This document shows positions 24,722-33,589 of a DNA stretch of 64,000 nucleotides, piece after piece. The notes under the pieces were generated by a model that had not been told where the DNA came from, ran no database searches, and saw only the letters and a program-made list of their open reading frames with translations. Origin of the DNA: Clostridiales bacterium (GTDB taxonomy: Bacteria > Bacillota > Clostridia > Oscillospirales > Oscillospiraceae). The DNA lies in the NCBI GenBank assembly GCA_029010715.1, contig JAQXKZ010000010.1, forward strand, positions 62,001 to 126,000, in the 5' to 3' direction. Position 1 is the first letter of the stretch; every line of letters starts with the position of its first letter. The translations under genes and the position numbers were made by a program.

Positions 24722-26575
24722 TTATGCTCTCTCCGTATCCGTTCTGCACATCTCCACACCGGCGGCGGCTATCGCCGCGGCGTCTATGCCCATGTCGTGC
24801 CGCAGCTCCTCCACTGTGCCGTGCGCAACTATACCGCTGCCGAGATTGAGCAGCTCCGCCGCCTTTATCTCCACACCGGCAACGGAGGCCGCAGCAAGTA
24901 TGGCGCTGCCCACACAGCCCGCGCTGCACACCTCTTCCGGGACGAGCAGGCGTCCAGTCCTGAGCAGGGAGCTTATGCAGGTCTCAAAGCTGTTGGGCAT
25001 TATCATGCCGAGCTTTATTATCTCCGCGCTGATTCCTTTCCCGGCAAGCTCATCTGCCGCGTTGAGCACCTCGTTTATCATCGTGCCGTAACAGGCAATG
25101 GTGACGTCCGTGCCCTCGCGTATGACCGCTTCGGCGCTCATGATCGAGTCGGTGTACCTTCCGGCGCCGCCTCTGGGATAGCGCACAGCGGTCGGGCCCG
25201 CCACCTCATGCAGGGCAAAGCCGAGCATATCATGCAGCTCCTGAAAGCTGGCCGGGCAAAGCACCGTCATTCCGGGCACGGCTGAAAGATAGCACACGTC
25301 GAACACTCCATGATGGGTCTCGCCGTCGCTGCCGACCAGGCCGGCTCTGTCTATGCAGAACACAGCGTGCAGCTTCTGCAGCGCCACGTCGTGTATGAGC
25401 ATGTCGAAGCTTCTCTGCAGGAAGGTCGAATACACCGCAAACACGGGTATAAGCCCCTGCTTAGCCATTCCTCCCGCCATGGAGCAGGCGTGGCCCTCGG
25501 CAATGCCTATATCGAAGAAGCGGTTCGGGAATTTGGCCGCAAAGCATTCTGTGCCGGTACCGCCCGACATTGCCGCGGTTATGGTGACAATGCGTTCGTC
25601 GTTCTCCGCGAACTGGCAAAGATACTCGCCCGCCTTATCGGAAAAGCTGGTCGAACACGGCGCAAGTTCTCCGGTTTCAGGATCAAAGCATCCTACGCCG
25701 TGGTATTTGTCAGGATGGGCCTCCGCGTAGCTGCAGCCCTTTCCCTTCACGGTAAGTACGTGCAGCACGACCGCCTTTTTCATATCCTTGGCAAGTCTCA
25801 GCGCGTTCTCCAGCTTGTCAAGATTATGTCCGTCGACCGGCCCCAGATAGCAAAAGCCCATCTCGCTGAACATATTTCCCGGTAAAAGTCTGGATTTGAG
25901 CCATTCCTTGAAATTATGGATAAGCCTGTACAGCCCCGGAATTTTCTCCGCAAGGCCCCTCAGGCATTGTTTAAGGCTTATGTATGCGGGCTTTATGCGC
26001 ATGTTCTGCAGTATCTGTGCCATACCGCCCACGTTCTCGCTGATGGACATGTTATTGTCGTTGATGATTATGACCATCGGCTCGCCGCTTCCCGCCGCGT
26101 CCGCAAGTCCCTCGTGGGACAGACCGCCGGTCAGCGCGCCGTCGCCTATGAGCGCGACCACGTCATAATCCGCACCCTGCAGCGTCCGCGCCCTCGCCAT
26201 GCCCAACGCGACCGATATCGAGTTGGAAGCGTGGCCTGCGATAAACGCGTCGTCAACGCTCTCGCATGGCTTAGGGAAGCCCGAGAGCCCGCCGTGCAGG
26301 CGCAGAGTATCGAACCGGTCCCTGCGGCCGGTTATTATCTTATGTGTATAGCTCTGATGCCCGACATCGAACACCAGCCTGTCAACCGCGGTATCGTATA
26401 CTCTGTGTATGGCCACGGTCAGCTCGACCGTGCCGAGGTTCGAGGCGAGGTGTCCGCCGGTGCGCGCTATATTTTCTATCTCGAATTGTCTGAGCTCATC
26501 GCACAGCTGCGGCAGCTGCTCTCTGTCGAGCCGCTTTATATCTGCCGATGAATTTACATTTTCCAGTATACTCAA
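24722..26575 (-). CDS. dxs: 1-deoxy-D-xylulose-5-phosphate synthase
   Basis: Thiamine-diphosphate enzyme for the first step of the MEP isoprenoid pathway, from pyruvate and glyceraldehyde 3-phosphate. 617 residues: conserved HQSYTHKI near 73, the ThDP motif GDGALTGG near 143 through NDNNMS near 174, catalytic glutamate region GIAEGHA near 358, and the C-terminal transketolase domain. It neighbours ispA and precedes tlyA, a standard Clostridia order that supports the assignment. Confidence 0.96.
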   Translation of the reverse strand: MSILENVNSSADIKRLDREQLPQLCDELRQFEIENIARTGGHLASNLGTVELTVAIHRVYDTAVDRLVFDVGHQSYTHKIITGRRDRFDTLRLHGGLSGFPKPCESVDDAFIAGHASNSISVALGMARARTLQGADYDVVALIGDGALTGGLSHEGLADAAGSGEPMVIIINDNNMSISENVGGMAQILQNMRIKPAYISLKQCLRGLAEKIPGLYRLIHNFKEWLKSRLLPGNMFSEMGFCYLGPVDGHNLDKLENALRLAKDMKKAVVLHVLTVKGKGCSYAEAHPDKYHGVGCFDPETGELAPCSTSFSDKAGEYLCQFAENDERIVTITAAMSGGTGTECFAAKFPNRFFDIGIAEGHACSMAGGMAKQGLIPVFAVYSTFLQRSFDMLIHDVALQKLHAVFCIDRAGLVGSDGETHHGVFDVCYLSAVPGMTVLCPASFQELHDMLGFALHEVAGPTAVRYPRGGAGRYTDSIMSAEAVIREGTDVTIACYGTMINEVLNAADELAGKGISAEIIKLGMIMPNSFETCISSLLRTGRLLVPEEVCSAGCVGSAILAAASVAGVEIKAAELLNLGSGIVAHGTVEELRHDMGIDAAAIAAAGVEMCRTDTERA

Positions 26576-26611
26576 GATCTTCCCCCATGAAATCGCGCAG
26601 ACCGCTGCGTT

Positions 26612-27481
26612 TTATTTGTCTCTGGTAGAAAGAGCGTCCGCAAGCTCTCTAAGGAAGCCTGTGTCCTCAAAAGCCTCGGACAGTACATTTTTGGCAAACT
26701 CCGTGAGCTTGTTTACAGTCTTCTCGCAGCCATCCTTGCCCATGAGCACCATGTAGGTGTTCTTATTTTCCTGACTGTCTGAGCCTACAGGCTTGCCGAG
26801 CTCTTCTGTGGAGCTGAGTACGTCAAGCATGTCGTCCCGTATCTGAAATGCTATGCCGAGCGCGGAACCGAAATGCGCCGCGGCAGCAAGCATAAGCTCG
26901 CTCCCGCCGGCGGCGGCGACGCCCATCTGACATGCGGCTACAAGGAGCGCTCCAGTCTTGCGGCTGTTGATCTCCGTAAGCTCCTGCTCACTAAGTTTTC
27001 TGCCTTCCCAGGCCATATCGAGATACTGTCCGCCGCACATACCGTCAAGTCCGACCGAATCGGCCAGAATCCTTGCGCACTCGGCTCTGCGTTCCGCAGG
27101 CAGCTCACTGCGCAGTATGGTCCCGAAGGCCTCAGCCTGCAGCGCGTCACCGGCGAGGGTGGCCGTGCACTCGCCGTACACGACATGGTTCGTCGGTTTC
27201 CCGCGGCGCAGATCGTCGTTGTCCATGCAGGGCAGATCGTCGTGGATCAGGCTGTATGTGTGCAGCATTTCCACCGCGCAGGCCACGGGAAGCGCTTTTT
27301 CAACATCGCCGCCGGCGATACGGCAGAACTCCAGAACAAGCATGGGCCTGATCCTCTTACCGCCCGCAAGCAGGCTGTAGCGCATGGAAGCGGCAAGTCC
27401 GGAGCACAGCGCGCCGTCCGGCATTGCAAAGTATCTTTCCAGCGCTCCGTCTATTTTTACTTTGTATTCTTCAGCCGTCAT
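26612..27481 (-). CDS. ispA: Farnesyl diphosphate synthase-type polyprenyl synthetase
   Basis: Condenses isopentenyl diphosphate with allylic diphosphates to make short-chain prenyl diphosphates. 289 residues from the ATG at 27481: GGKRIRPML near 42, first aspartate-rich motif DDLPCMDNDD near 81, second DDMLD near 222. GAGGA lies upstream of this ATG within the end of xseB; an earlier in-frame ATG (27499) would overlap xseB by 17 bases. Chain length cannot be fixed by eye; the small residues before the first Asp motif fit a C15 product. Confidence 0.92.
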   Translation of the reverse strand: MTAEEYKVKIDGALERYFAMPDGALCSGLAASMRYSLLAGGKRIRPMLVLEFCRIAGGDVEKALPVACAVEMLHTYSLIHDDLPCMDNDDLRRGKPTNHVVYGECTATLAGDALQAEAFGTILRSELPAERRAECARILADSVGLDGMCGGQYLDMAWEGRKLSEQELTEINSRKTGALLVAACQMGVAAAGGSELMLAAAAHFGSALGIAFQIRDDMLDVLSSTEELGKPVGSDSQENKNTYMVLMGKDGCEKTVNKLTEFAKNVLSEAFEDTGFLRELADALSTRDK

Positions 27482-27482
27482 A

Positions 27483-27722
27483 TCACTGTCCGTCCTCAAA
27501 ATCCATTTCTATCGGGGTCCTGTCCGGTCCCTTTTTGAGCTTGACTACCTTCTGTTCAGCATCGTCAAGCATTTTGCTGCAAGCGTTTATAAGCCCAGTA
27601 CCCTCCTCATAGAGGCTGAGGGAATCACTCAGTGGCAGATCACCCTTTTCAAGGTGCTTCACGATCTCGTCAAGCCTGTCAAGCGACTGCTCGAAGCTCA
27701 GGCTCTGTTTCTTTCCGGCCAT
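27483..27722 (-). CDS. xseB: Exodeoxyribonuclease VII small subunit
   Basis: Small helical subunit of ExoVII, a single-strand-specific nuclease. 79 residues, normal length, with the family signature FEQSLDRLDEIVKHLEKGDL and SLYEEGTGLI. The ATG at 27722 has AAAGGAG nine bases upstream; in-frame codons further up belong to the end of xseA. It follows xseA by 13 bases and precedes ispA, the conserved order. Confidence 0.95.
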   Translation of the reverse strand: MAGKKQSLSFEQSLDRLDEIVKHLEKGDLPLSDSLSLYEEGTGLINACSKMLDDAEQKVVKLKKGPDRTPIEMDFEDGQ

Positions 27723-27735
27723 CTGCGCTGCTCCT

Positions 27736-28944
27736 TTACTTTGATTTTTCGGTCTTTTCAACAAGACACTCCGCACTTCCGTCCGAAAGCGCAAGACTTA
27801 TCCTGTCCCCTGCCGATATATCGTCTATACTCTTTATGCAGTTTCCGTCACTGTCGGCGGCGATCGCATAGCCCCGCGTCAGTACGCGCAGCGGGCTCAT
27901 CGCGTCAAGCGCCGCCGCAAGACTGACGAAACGCTGCCTTCCGGCGTGCAGGCTGCGCTCCGCCGCCGCTATCATCCGCTCGCGTATGCGGTCAAGCTCA
28001 AGGCGTCTGTTATCAAACTGCGCCGTCGGATTTGTAATGACCGGCCTTGACCTGTAGCTTTCCAGTCTGTCGCTGAGCTGCGAAAGCTTTTTTCGCATGG
28101 CTTGTCCGGCACGGATATTATAAGCGGATATCAGCTCGCTCAGCTCACGGCAGTCCGGAACGGCGATCTCCGCCGCGTTTGAAGGCGTGGAAGCACGCCT
28201 GTCGGCGACATAGTCTGAGATGGTGACGTCCGGTTCATGCCCGACGGCCGAGATCACCGGCAGCCGCGACTCATATATGGCGCGTGCAACACGTTCGTCG
28301 TTAAATGCCCAAAGGTCCTCTATCGAGCCGCCTCCCCTGCCGGTAATGATGAGATCGGCAACATCAAATTCGTTTGCGTACCTGATAGCTCCGACGATCT
28401 CCGGAGGCGCCTCAATGCCCTGTACACGCACCGGCAGCAGGATCACCTTTGCCATCGGCCAGCGGTGCCCCAATATGCGTATCATATCGTGCACGGCGGC
28501 GCCTGCAGAGGACGTGATTATCGCAATGCGCCCGGGAAATTCCGGCAGCGGTTTTTTATGTGCCGGATCAAACAGACCCTCTCCGGCAAGCTTAGCTTTC
28601 AGCTGCTCAAAGGCAACCTGCAGATCTCCGGTACCTTCCGGCATCAGCGCCGAGCAGTAGAGCTGGTACGCTCCGTCACGCGGATAGACCGCTACGCGGC
28701 CCCAGGCGGTGACTCCCATGCCGCTTTCCGGACGAAAGCGCAGCTTTGAAGCGCTGCTTTTGAACATCACGCAGCGCAGACTGCTCTCGCTGTCCTTAAG
28801 CGTGAAGTAATGGTGCCCCGATGGGTATATTTTATAGTTGGACAGCTCGCCGCGGACACAGACGTTTGCCAGCATAGGATCCGATTCCAGCAGGCCCTTT
28901 ATGCGCGCGTTAAGCTCGCTGACTGTAATGGCCTGATTATCCAT
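27736..28944 (-). CDS. xseA: Exodeoxyribonuclease VII large subunit
   Basis: Catalytic subunit of ExoVII. 402 residues: N-terminal OB-fold (VRGELSNYKIYPSGHHYFTLKD, shown in parts: RGELSNY, GHHYFTLKD), then the catalytic domain with PGRIAIITSSAGAAVHD near 133 and GRGGGSIEDLWAFNDE near 192, DVTISDYVADRRASTPSNAA region near 245, and a coiled C-terminal part. The ATG at 28944 overlaps the nusB stop region (AATGGATAA), so the pair is coupled. An in-frame ATG 30 codons earlier lies within nusB and is not used. Confidence 0.95.
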   Translation of the reverse strand: MDNQAITVSELNARIKGLLESDPMLANVCVRGELSNYKIYPSGHHYFTLKDSESSLRCVMFKSSASKLRFRPESGMGVTAWGRVAVYPRDGAYQLYCSALMPEGTGDLQVAFEQLKAKLAGEGLFDPAHKKPLPEFPGRIAIITSSAGAAVHDMIRILGHRWPMAKVILLPVRVQGIEAPPEIVGAIRYANEFDVADLIITGRGGGSIEDLWAFNDERVARAIYESRLPVISAVGHEPDVTISDYVADRRASTPSNAAEIAVPDCRELSELISAYNIRAGQAMRKKLSQLSDRLESYRSRPVITNPTAQFDNRRLELDRIRERMIAAAERSLHAGRQRFVSLAAALDAMSPLRVLTRGYAIAADSDGNCIKSIDDISAGDRISLALSDGSAECLVEKTEKSK

Positions 28945-29488
28945 TGGTCTGCTTTTCTCCGTCAGCGGTCGTTTCCGCTTCAGGTGCGGCGTTCCCTGCT
29001 TCCGGCGCAGCTTCTTCAGCTTGCGCGGCTTCATCCGCCGGAATATTTATCTCTCCGCGCATGAATCCGCCGAGCACACCGTTGACGAAAGCGACGGTAT
29101 CGGGTTCATCATAGCCCTTATCGAGCTCAACGGCCTCATTTATGGCCGCGGCGTTCGGGACATCGTCCATGTACATTATCTCGCATATGGCGCAGCGCAG
29201 CACCGCAAGCGCAGTCTTTGAAATGCGTTCGATCTTCCATCCCTTCGCATAGCGGCGGATATACTGGTCTATCTCCATGCGCCTGTCAAAAGTCAGCGTA
29301 GCGAGGCGGCGGATATACTCCATATGCTTTTCGTTGGGATATTCGCTGTAAAGCTCATCCTCTTCGCCGAGCGTCGCATAGTAATCCCGGTCGAAGAATT
29401 TATCCATCATTTCCTGCGGCAGCTCTTCCATGGCAGACGCAGCAAAGCCCAGCTGTATGGCTATTTCCCGGGCAGTATTTCTGGTCAT
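28937..29488 (-). CDS. nusB: Transcription antitermination factor NusB
   Basis: Helical RNA-binding protein of the rRNA antitermination complex. 183 residues with the NusB core (ARE-A--LGFA near 6-16; ISKTALAVLRCAICEIMYMDDVP near 94 in part, AINEAVELDKGY near 120, FVNGVLGG near 139). Two oddities are seen: a longer middle segment (about 17-60, acidic) and an Ala/Glu-rich C-terminal tail from about 152 (ADEAAQAEEAAPEAG). The gene follows asp23, as in many Firmicutes. Confidence 0.92.
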   Translation of the reverse strand: MTRNTAREIAIQLGFAASAMEELPQEMMDKFFDRDYYATLGEEDELYSEYPNEKHMEYIRRLATLTFDRRMEIDQYIRRYAKGWKIERISKTALAVLRCAICEIMYMDDVPNAAAINEAVELDKGYDEPDTVAFVNGVLGGFMRGEINIPADEAAQAEEAAPEAGNAAPEAETTADGEKQTNG

Positions 29489-29505
29489 GGCTGTTCCTCC
29501 AGCTT

Positions 29506-29868
29506 TTATTTATCGAAGGCTATACCGGAAACGTGCACATTGACTTCGGCCTGCTCAATCCCGGTGGTGGACTGCACCACGGTCATAACTTTATCCTGCA
29601 CCTTCTTTGCAACGTTCACTATGTTGCAGCCGTACATCACGGTTATTATCACGTCGACGACTATCCTGTCATCAACGAACTGGACCTTAACGCCCTTCGA
29701 CACCGTTTTGAGCCCGATGAGTTCCGCGAGTTCTGCCCCGGCGGTATTGGAAAGGCCGGCAACGCCGTCAACCTCGCTTATTGCAGAGCGGACCATGCTG
29801 CTGATAACTTCTTCGGAAATATTGATGCTGCCCTTCTCGTCCTGGCAGGTGATATAATTCTCGCCCAT
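29506..29868 (-). CDS. Asp23/Gls24 family envelope stress protein
   Basis: Small protein of 120 residues with the DUF322/Asp23 fold (GSINISEEVISSMVRSAI, GVKVQFVDDRIVVDV, NVHVSGIAF). In Staphylococcus the founding member sits at the membrane through AmaP and responds to alkaline and wall stress; here it lies before nusB, the usual Clostridia context. AGGAGG precedes the ATG at 29868. A TAAAAT -10-like box lies near 29898-29893 beside CCACGTGG, but I cannot place a convincing -35. Confidence 0.88.
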   Translation of the reverse strand: MGENYITCQDEKGSINISEEVISSMVRSAISEVDGVAGLSNTAGAELAELIGLKTVSKGVKVQFVDDRIVVDVIITVMYGCNIVNVAKKVQDKVMTVVQSTTGIEQAEVNVHVSGIAFDK

Positions 29869-29963
29869 GGTAAACCTCCTAAATGAAATCATAGTATTTT
29901 ACCACGTGGAACATAAAAAATAAAGGGCAATATTCAAAATTCCGGGATTATACGAAAAAATAT

Positions 29964-29991
29964 GCAGGCACACGCTTGCGCATGCGCCTGC
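29964..29991 (-). terminator. Terminator of the spoIIIA operon
   Basis: On the minus strand GCAGGCGCA (29991-29983) pairs with TGTGCCTGC (29972-29964) through one G-U pair, and ATATTTTTT follows. In the plus direction the same position is an A-C mismatch, so the hairpin favours the minus transcript. Confidence 0.7.
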
Positions 29992-30024
29992 TTTTCCGCG
30001 CCCGTGCAGGCTTTTCAGACCTGC

Positions 30025-30564
30025 TCAGGCTTTGACCTCTATTATGCTCAGCTGCGTCGGCTCATAATCCGTTGAGCTGCATATGACATCGGTTATCCTG
30101 GCAACGGCTTCCTCGCTCAGCCCGTCAGCCGGAGCCGGTACCGCTACCGTCACGCAGTCATTTCCTATGTACACCACGCAGTCGGCAAAGTCCTTCGCGA
30201 TAAGCAGATTCTCTATCTGTGACTCCTGCATGGAGCACTTGGCCATGGCTGATATCGCGTTCATGGCGCTGTCTATTGTCTCCTGTGATGCGGCTTCCGA
30301 CGCCGCCGCCGTCTGCAGCAGCTCAAGCGCCTCGTCCCTCGACACCTGTCTGGTCAGCCTCGCCTCGGCAAAATACTCCGTGCCGGAGACAAGCAGGCTG
30401 TCGGCAAAGTTTGTGTCCGCCGCCAGCATTGCCTGATCCTCGGCATAGACCATCTCCGAGTCCGGCTTACCCCATCTGTTGTTATAGGTCCAGTTGAGCA
30501 CCACGGCAGCGCATACGAACATCAGCACCGCCAGCATCGTCAGGTTTCTTTTCCTGTTCTTCAT
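30025..30564 (-). CDS. spoIIIAH: Stage III sporulation protein AH
   Basis: Mother-cell channel component that meets forespore SpoIIQ to form the feeding-tube complex. 179 residues: membrane anchor at about 8-25 (LTMLAVLMFVCAAVVLNW), a linker, then the YscJ/FliF-like domain in the C-terminal half (ALELLQTAAA, QIENLLIAKDFADCVVYIG). It is the last gene of the operon, 18 bases after spoIIIAG, and is followed by a terminator. Confidence 0.93.
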   Translation of the reverse strand: MKNRKRNLTMLAVLMFVCAAVVLNWTYNNRWGKPDSEMVYAEDQAMLAADTNFADSLLVSGTEYFAEARLTRQVSRDEALELLQTAAASEAASQETIDSAMNAISAMAKCSMQESQIENLLIAKDFADCVVYIGNDCVTVAVPAPADGLSEEAVARITDVICSSTDYEPTQLSIIEVKA

Positions 30565-30582
30565 GGTTATCCCTTCTCCTCC

Positions 30583-30915
30583 TTATGCTCCGTCTGCCAT
30601 TTTCAGTATTGTGATCTTATCCGCGCCGAACCCGGTATATGAGCCGACAGCACGGATAATATCCAGTCTTACGGACGCATCGTCTGCACCGGTACAGACA
30701 ACGACAACACCGCTGTCCGATATCAGTACCTTCGCCTCTCCGACGCCGTCCGAACTTGAGAGTATGTGCGCCACCAGTTCGTCTCCGCTCAGCTCCGTAC
30801 TCTTTCCCTCTCCCGGGCCGGGCAGCAGCATCAGCAGCACGCCGGCTATAAGGATAAGAATGGGGTACTTGAAGCGCTCAAGCGCCGCAGTCCTGTTTTT
30901 AAACTTATCCTTCAC
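30583..30915 (-). CDS. spoIIIAG: Stage III sporulation protein AG
   Basis: Ring-forming channel protein of the SpoIIIA-SpoIIQ complex in the mother cell membrane. About 110 residues from a GTG at 30915: membrane segment YPILILIAGVLLMLLPG near 17-33, then a short ring-building domain (ISDSGVVVVCTGADDASVRLD in part). This is shorter than the roughly 200 residues usual in Bacillus. The start is uncertain: the GTG overlaps the end of spoIIIAF by 11 bases; an ATG at 30954 would give 123 residues with a longer overlap. Confidence 0.85.
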   Translation of the reverse strand: MKDKFKNRTAALERFKYPILILIAGVLLMLLPGPGEGKSTELSGDELVAHILSSSDGVGEAKVLISDSGVVVVCTGADDASVRLDIIRAVGSYTGFGADKITILKMADGA

Positions 30916-31387
30916 CGCACCACTGCTGCCTTTCCGTCGGTATACCCAGGTCATCCCGGATTATTCCGGCAAGCTCCGACGCCGCTTTTTCGTCCGCGCC
31001 AGCGATAATCTGCGCGGAATACGGCACCCACAGGCCCTCCAGGCTCCACTGCGCCTGTACCTTAACGTCTATGCCGTCCAGCCCCAGTTCACCCGCTTTG
31101 TCCATAATATATTCCTCGCACTGCCGTTCTATGACTATGCGGTTGAGTCTGTCTTCTATCTTTTCCGCGTTTGCGGTTATTCCCGCCTCAGCCTCCCTCA
31201 GCTTCGCCGTCTCCAGTGCATACACATCGAAGTCAAGCTCCCTGAGCGGACTCAACACCGCGAGTGTGAGCACCGCCGTACACAACAGCTGAGTCACTTT
31301 TTTCACGCCGCCATCCGGCGTAAGGCTCAGTGCCGCTCCGCAAAGCAGCGACACGGCGCAAAGCTGCCGTATGCTCTCCTGTATCAT
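30905..31387 (-). CDS. spoIIIAF: Stage III sporulation protein AF
   Basis: Membrane protein of the SpoIIIA complex, 160 residues. Two hydrophobic segments near 7-23 and 32-46 (VSLLCGAALSLTP; LLCTAVLTLAVLSPL) are followed by a soluble domain with the AGELGLDGIDVKVQ pattern. Its ATG overlaps the stop of spoIIIAE (GGATGA), indicating coupling. An open frame continues upstream but runs inside spoIIIAE. Confidence 0.9.
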   Translation of the reverse strand: MIQESIRQLCAVSLLCGAALSLTPDGGVKKVTQLLCTAVLTLAVLSPLRELDFDVYALETAKLREAEAGITANAEKIEDRLNRIVIERQCEEYIMDKAGELGLDGIDVKVQAQWSLEGLWVPYSAQIIAGADEKAASELAGIIRDDLGIPTERQQWCGEG

Positions 31388-32490
31388 CCCGACACCGCCT
31401 TCATTCCGGCCATCAGCGAGATGAAAAGCATTATCCCGCAGCAGCCCAGCAGTCCGAGCATCATGCCCATGGCATTGCTCACGCCGGTAAACAGCGCCGA
31501 CAGACGCGTACCCTCCATTGATTCGGTCACGGCGGCCGCCGCACGGAGTATCAGCATCTTCACCGACAGCACCGCAAACGGCCCGGCACAGAGTATACAT
31601 ACGCTTATGAGGCCGAACACACCCGCGCAGTTTTTAATGACCGAGGCCGCCGCCAGCACAGCCGCCGAGGCGTCCGAAATCATTCCGCCTACCACCGGCA
31701 GAGCATGGGAGATGAGCGTCCTCGCGGTTTTTACCGCGGCGGCGTCGGCGCTGGAGCTGATAACTCCCGTCATACCGATATAGGCGGTGAATGCGATCGT
31801 CATGCCGGTCATCATTATCGTTGAGAGCCACTTTGTGAATCTGGCCGCCGCATTCATCAGCGGGTTCGGAAACGCGCTGTTTGCGACAGACACCGCAAGG
31901 TAGGCATACACCGTCGGGATCACGAGCTTCTGTCCTATGCTCATAAGCACATCCAACGCGAAGCTGACCGCGGCGAACTTCACGCTTGCCGAAGTAATAG
32001 CACCTCCGGCGGCCGCGGCAGTAAAAACCACCGGCAGCGCCGCCTTCGAATAGTCGGAGAGGCGGTACATGGACTCCACGGTCTGCGCTATCAGCCCGTC
32101 CACGCCGCCGAGCGTGACGGCAGCAGCGGCGCAGCAGCCGCCTATTTCGATATAATCCGCTATGTTCCTGCTGCCGCACAGTGCCCCGCCCAGCGTACAC
32201 AGCAGGGCGACCGCGATCAGGGACGCTCCGAAGCCTATACTGGAGCGCAGCTCATTTACGACGCTGCTCAGGAATTTCTGCCACAGACGCATCATCGCGC
32301 CGCCTGCGTCATAGCTTCCGTCCGCCGTCACCGCCCCGCTGATTTCACGTTCCTCATCGCTTAGCAGCTCATTCAGCGCATACAGGCCGGTCTCTTTTGC
32401 GGCCTCCTCGTTCAGTTCTTCAGCATAGGCTCTGCCTCCGAGAAGCGGCATGAGCATTAACACCAGCAGCAATGTTTTTAATGTTTTCAT
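31384..32490 (-). CDS. spoIIIAE: Stage III sporulation protein AE
   Basis: Large polytopic membrane protein of the SpoIIIA complex. 368 residues: signal peptide at 1-23 (LLLVLMLMPLLGGRAYA), extracytoplasmic stretch to about 70, then six to eight membrane helices with family segments such as SIGFGASLIAVALLCTLGG and GGMISDASAAVLAAASVIKN (the latter near 270). It resembles ABC-like permease folds. Start overlaps the spoIIIAD stop (ATGA). Confidence 0.93.
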   Translation of the reverse strand: MKTLKTLLLVLMLMPLLGGRAYAEELNEEAAKETGLYALNELLSDEEREISGAVTADGSYDAGGAMMRLWQKFLSSVVNELRSSIGFGASLIAVALLCTLGGALCGSRNIADYIEIGGCCAAAAVTLGGVDGLIAQTVESMYRLSDYSKAALPVVFTAAAAGGAITSASVKFAAVSFALDVLMSIGQKLVIPTVYAYLAVSVANSAFPNPLMNAAARFTKWLSTIMMTGMTIAFTAYIGMTGVISSSADAAAVKTARTLISHALPVVGGMISDASAAVLAAASVIKNCAGVFGLISVCILCAGPFAVLSVKMLILRAAAAVTESMEGTRLSALFTGVSNAMGMMLGLLGCCGIMLFISLMAGMKAVSG

Positions 32491-32873
32491 ACCATTCCGC
32501 CTATCATTTCGAGCATACTCAGCAGCAGCGGCATTGCTACCGCCGCCGCGCACAGGGTCCCGGCTATCTCCACCGCGGCGGCAATCGCCGACTGAGACGC
32601 ATCACGGCAAAGTTCCGAGGCAATCCGGGTCACCGCCGCAATGCCCACACATTTTATTACGGGCTGTATGAGCGTGCTGGATACGCCGAGTATATTACGT
32701 GCGCTGCGTACCATGTCGCCCAGGCTCGCGGCAAGGCCAAGGGTCCCCAGCAGCAAAACGGCGATTGCAGCCGAGCTCACGGAAAAAGCCATCTCAGGGT
32801 TTGAGCGCTTTATCAGAAGGCAGACCACCGCTGCGAGAAGCGCAAGCCCCGCGCATTTTACAATTACTTCCAC
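32487..32873 (-). CDS. spoIIIAD: Stage III sporulation protein AD
   Basis: Small membrane protein, 128 residues, four predicted helices (CAGLALLAAVVCLLIK near 7; SAAIAVLLLGTLGLAAS near 34; the central VIKCVGIAAVTRIASELCRD near 72; AAVAMPLLLSMLEMI at the end). Closely related to SpoIIIAC in its first part. It is coupled to spoIIIAE by an ATGA overlap and lies two bases after spoIIIAC. Confidence 0.93.
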   Translation of the reverse strand: MEVIVKCAGLALLAAVVCLLIKRSNPEMAFSVSSAAIAVLLLGTLGLAASLGDMVRSARNILGVSSTLIQPVIKCVGIAAVTRIASELCRDASQSAIAAAVEIAGTLCAAAVAMPLLLSMLEMIGGMV

Positions 32874-32875
32874 CG

Positions 32876-33070
32876 TTACAGGTTAAAAAGCGTCTTTATC
32901 ATATTGAACAGCTCGCTTATTTTCTGCACAACCATCATAAGCACCACTACCAGCGCGGTGATCGTCGTCATAAGAGCCTGCTCGTCCCGGCCCGAGCGCT
33001 GCAGGAGGATGTTCAGTACAGCAACCAGAATGCCAACAGCCGCAATCTTGAAAATCAGATCTATATCCAT
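32876..33070 (-). CDS. spoIIIAC: Stage III sporulation protein AC
   Basis: 64-residue membrane protein with two helices (LIFKIAAVGILVAVLNILL, and ALMTTITALVVVLMMVVQ), the usual size and pattern for the family. AGGAG precedes the ATG by seven bases. It stands between spoIIIAB and spoIIIAD in the conserved order, which fixes the assignment. Confidence 0.93.
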   Translation of the reverse strand: MDIDLIFKIAAVGILVAVLNILLQRSGRDEQALMTTITALVVVLMMVVQKISELFNMIKTLFNL

Positions 33071-33079
33071 CGTTTACTC

Positions 33080-33589
33080 CTAAATGAGCAGAATAACGAT
33101 CAGCGCCCCCGCGGACATGCACAGGCCCATGCCGAGTCTGAGTAACTGCGGCATGTCCCCGGACAGCTGCAGATAACGGCGTCTGAGCGCGTCAGCGCAT
33201 GAGTCCAGCGTGGAAAGCTGGCTGCCGATATCGTACCTGCCCAGAACCGGGCCCAACTGTATGAGCCGGTTTCTGGTCTCCGCGTCCGAAGCGCAGAATA
33301 CTCCGTCCACACTCTCCGCCCAAAGCTCTGCAAAATTCCGTTTGCCGAGCTCTTTCAGCTTCATCGCCAGGCACAGCAGAAAAGCCTCTCCGGCCCCGCC
33401 GACGCGTCCTGCCAGCTCCGCGGCAAGCTCCGGCAGCGGAGTGAGCCTTGTCTCCAGCTCTCCGCGCATAAGCTCGAGCATGGCGCAGGCCGAAGCCAGC
33501 TCCTCCTGCCGCTGCTTAATTCCGCGCGTATACAGCACCCCGCCCAGCAGCGAGGCAAGCGCTATCATGACGCATCCCAACAGCTTCAT
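33080..33589 (-). CDS. spoIIIAB: Stage III sporulation protein AB
   Basis: Membrane-linked component thought to connect the SpoIIIAA ATPase with the complex. 169 residues: N-terminal helix (LLGCVMIALASLLGGVLY, 3-20), long helical middle (ELASACAMLELMRGELETRL), and a C-terminal helix (GMGLCMSAGALIVILLI). Start overlaps the spoIIIAA stop by four bases (ATGA). Confidence 0.93.
   Translation of the reverse strand: MKLLGCVMIALASLLGGVLYTRGIKQRQEELASACAMLELMRGELETRLTPLPELAAELAGRVGGAGEAFLLCLAMKLKELGKRNFAELWAESVDGVFCASDAETRNRLIQLGPVLGRYDIGSQLSTLDSCADALRRRYLQLSGDMPQLLRLGMGLCMSAGALIVILLI

Noticed and set aside
23996-25285. Open frame of about 430 codons opposite tlyA and dxs
   Set aside because: Spans two well-supported genes on the other strand and lacks any recognisable domain.
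30494-31783. Long plus-strand frame across the spoIIIA operon
   Set aside because: Crosses three coupled spoIIIA genes; Ser/Pro/Ala-rich sequence typical of an antisense frame.
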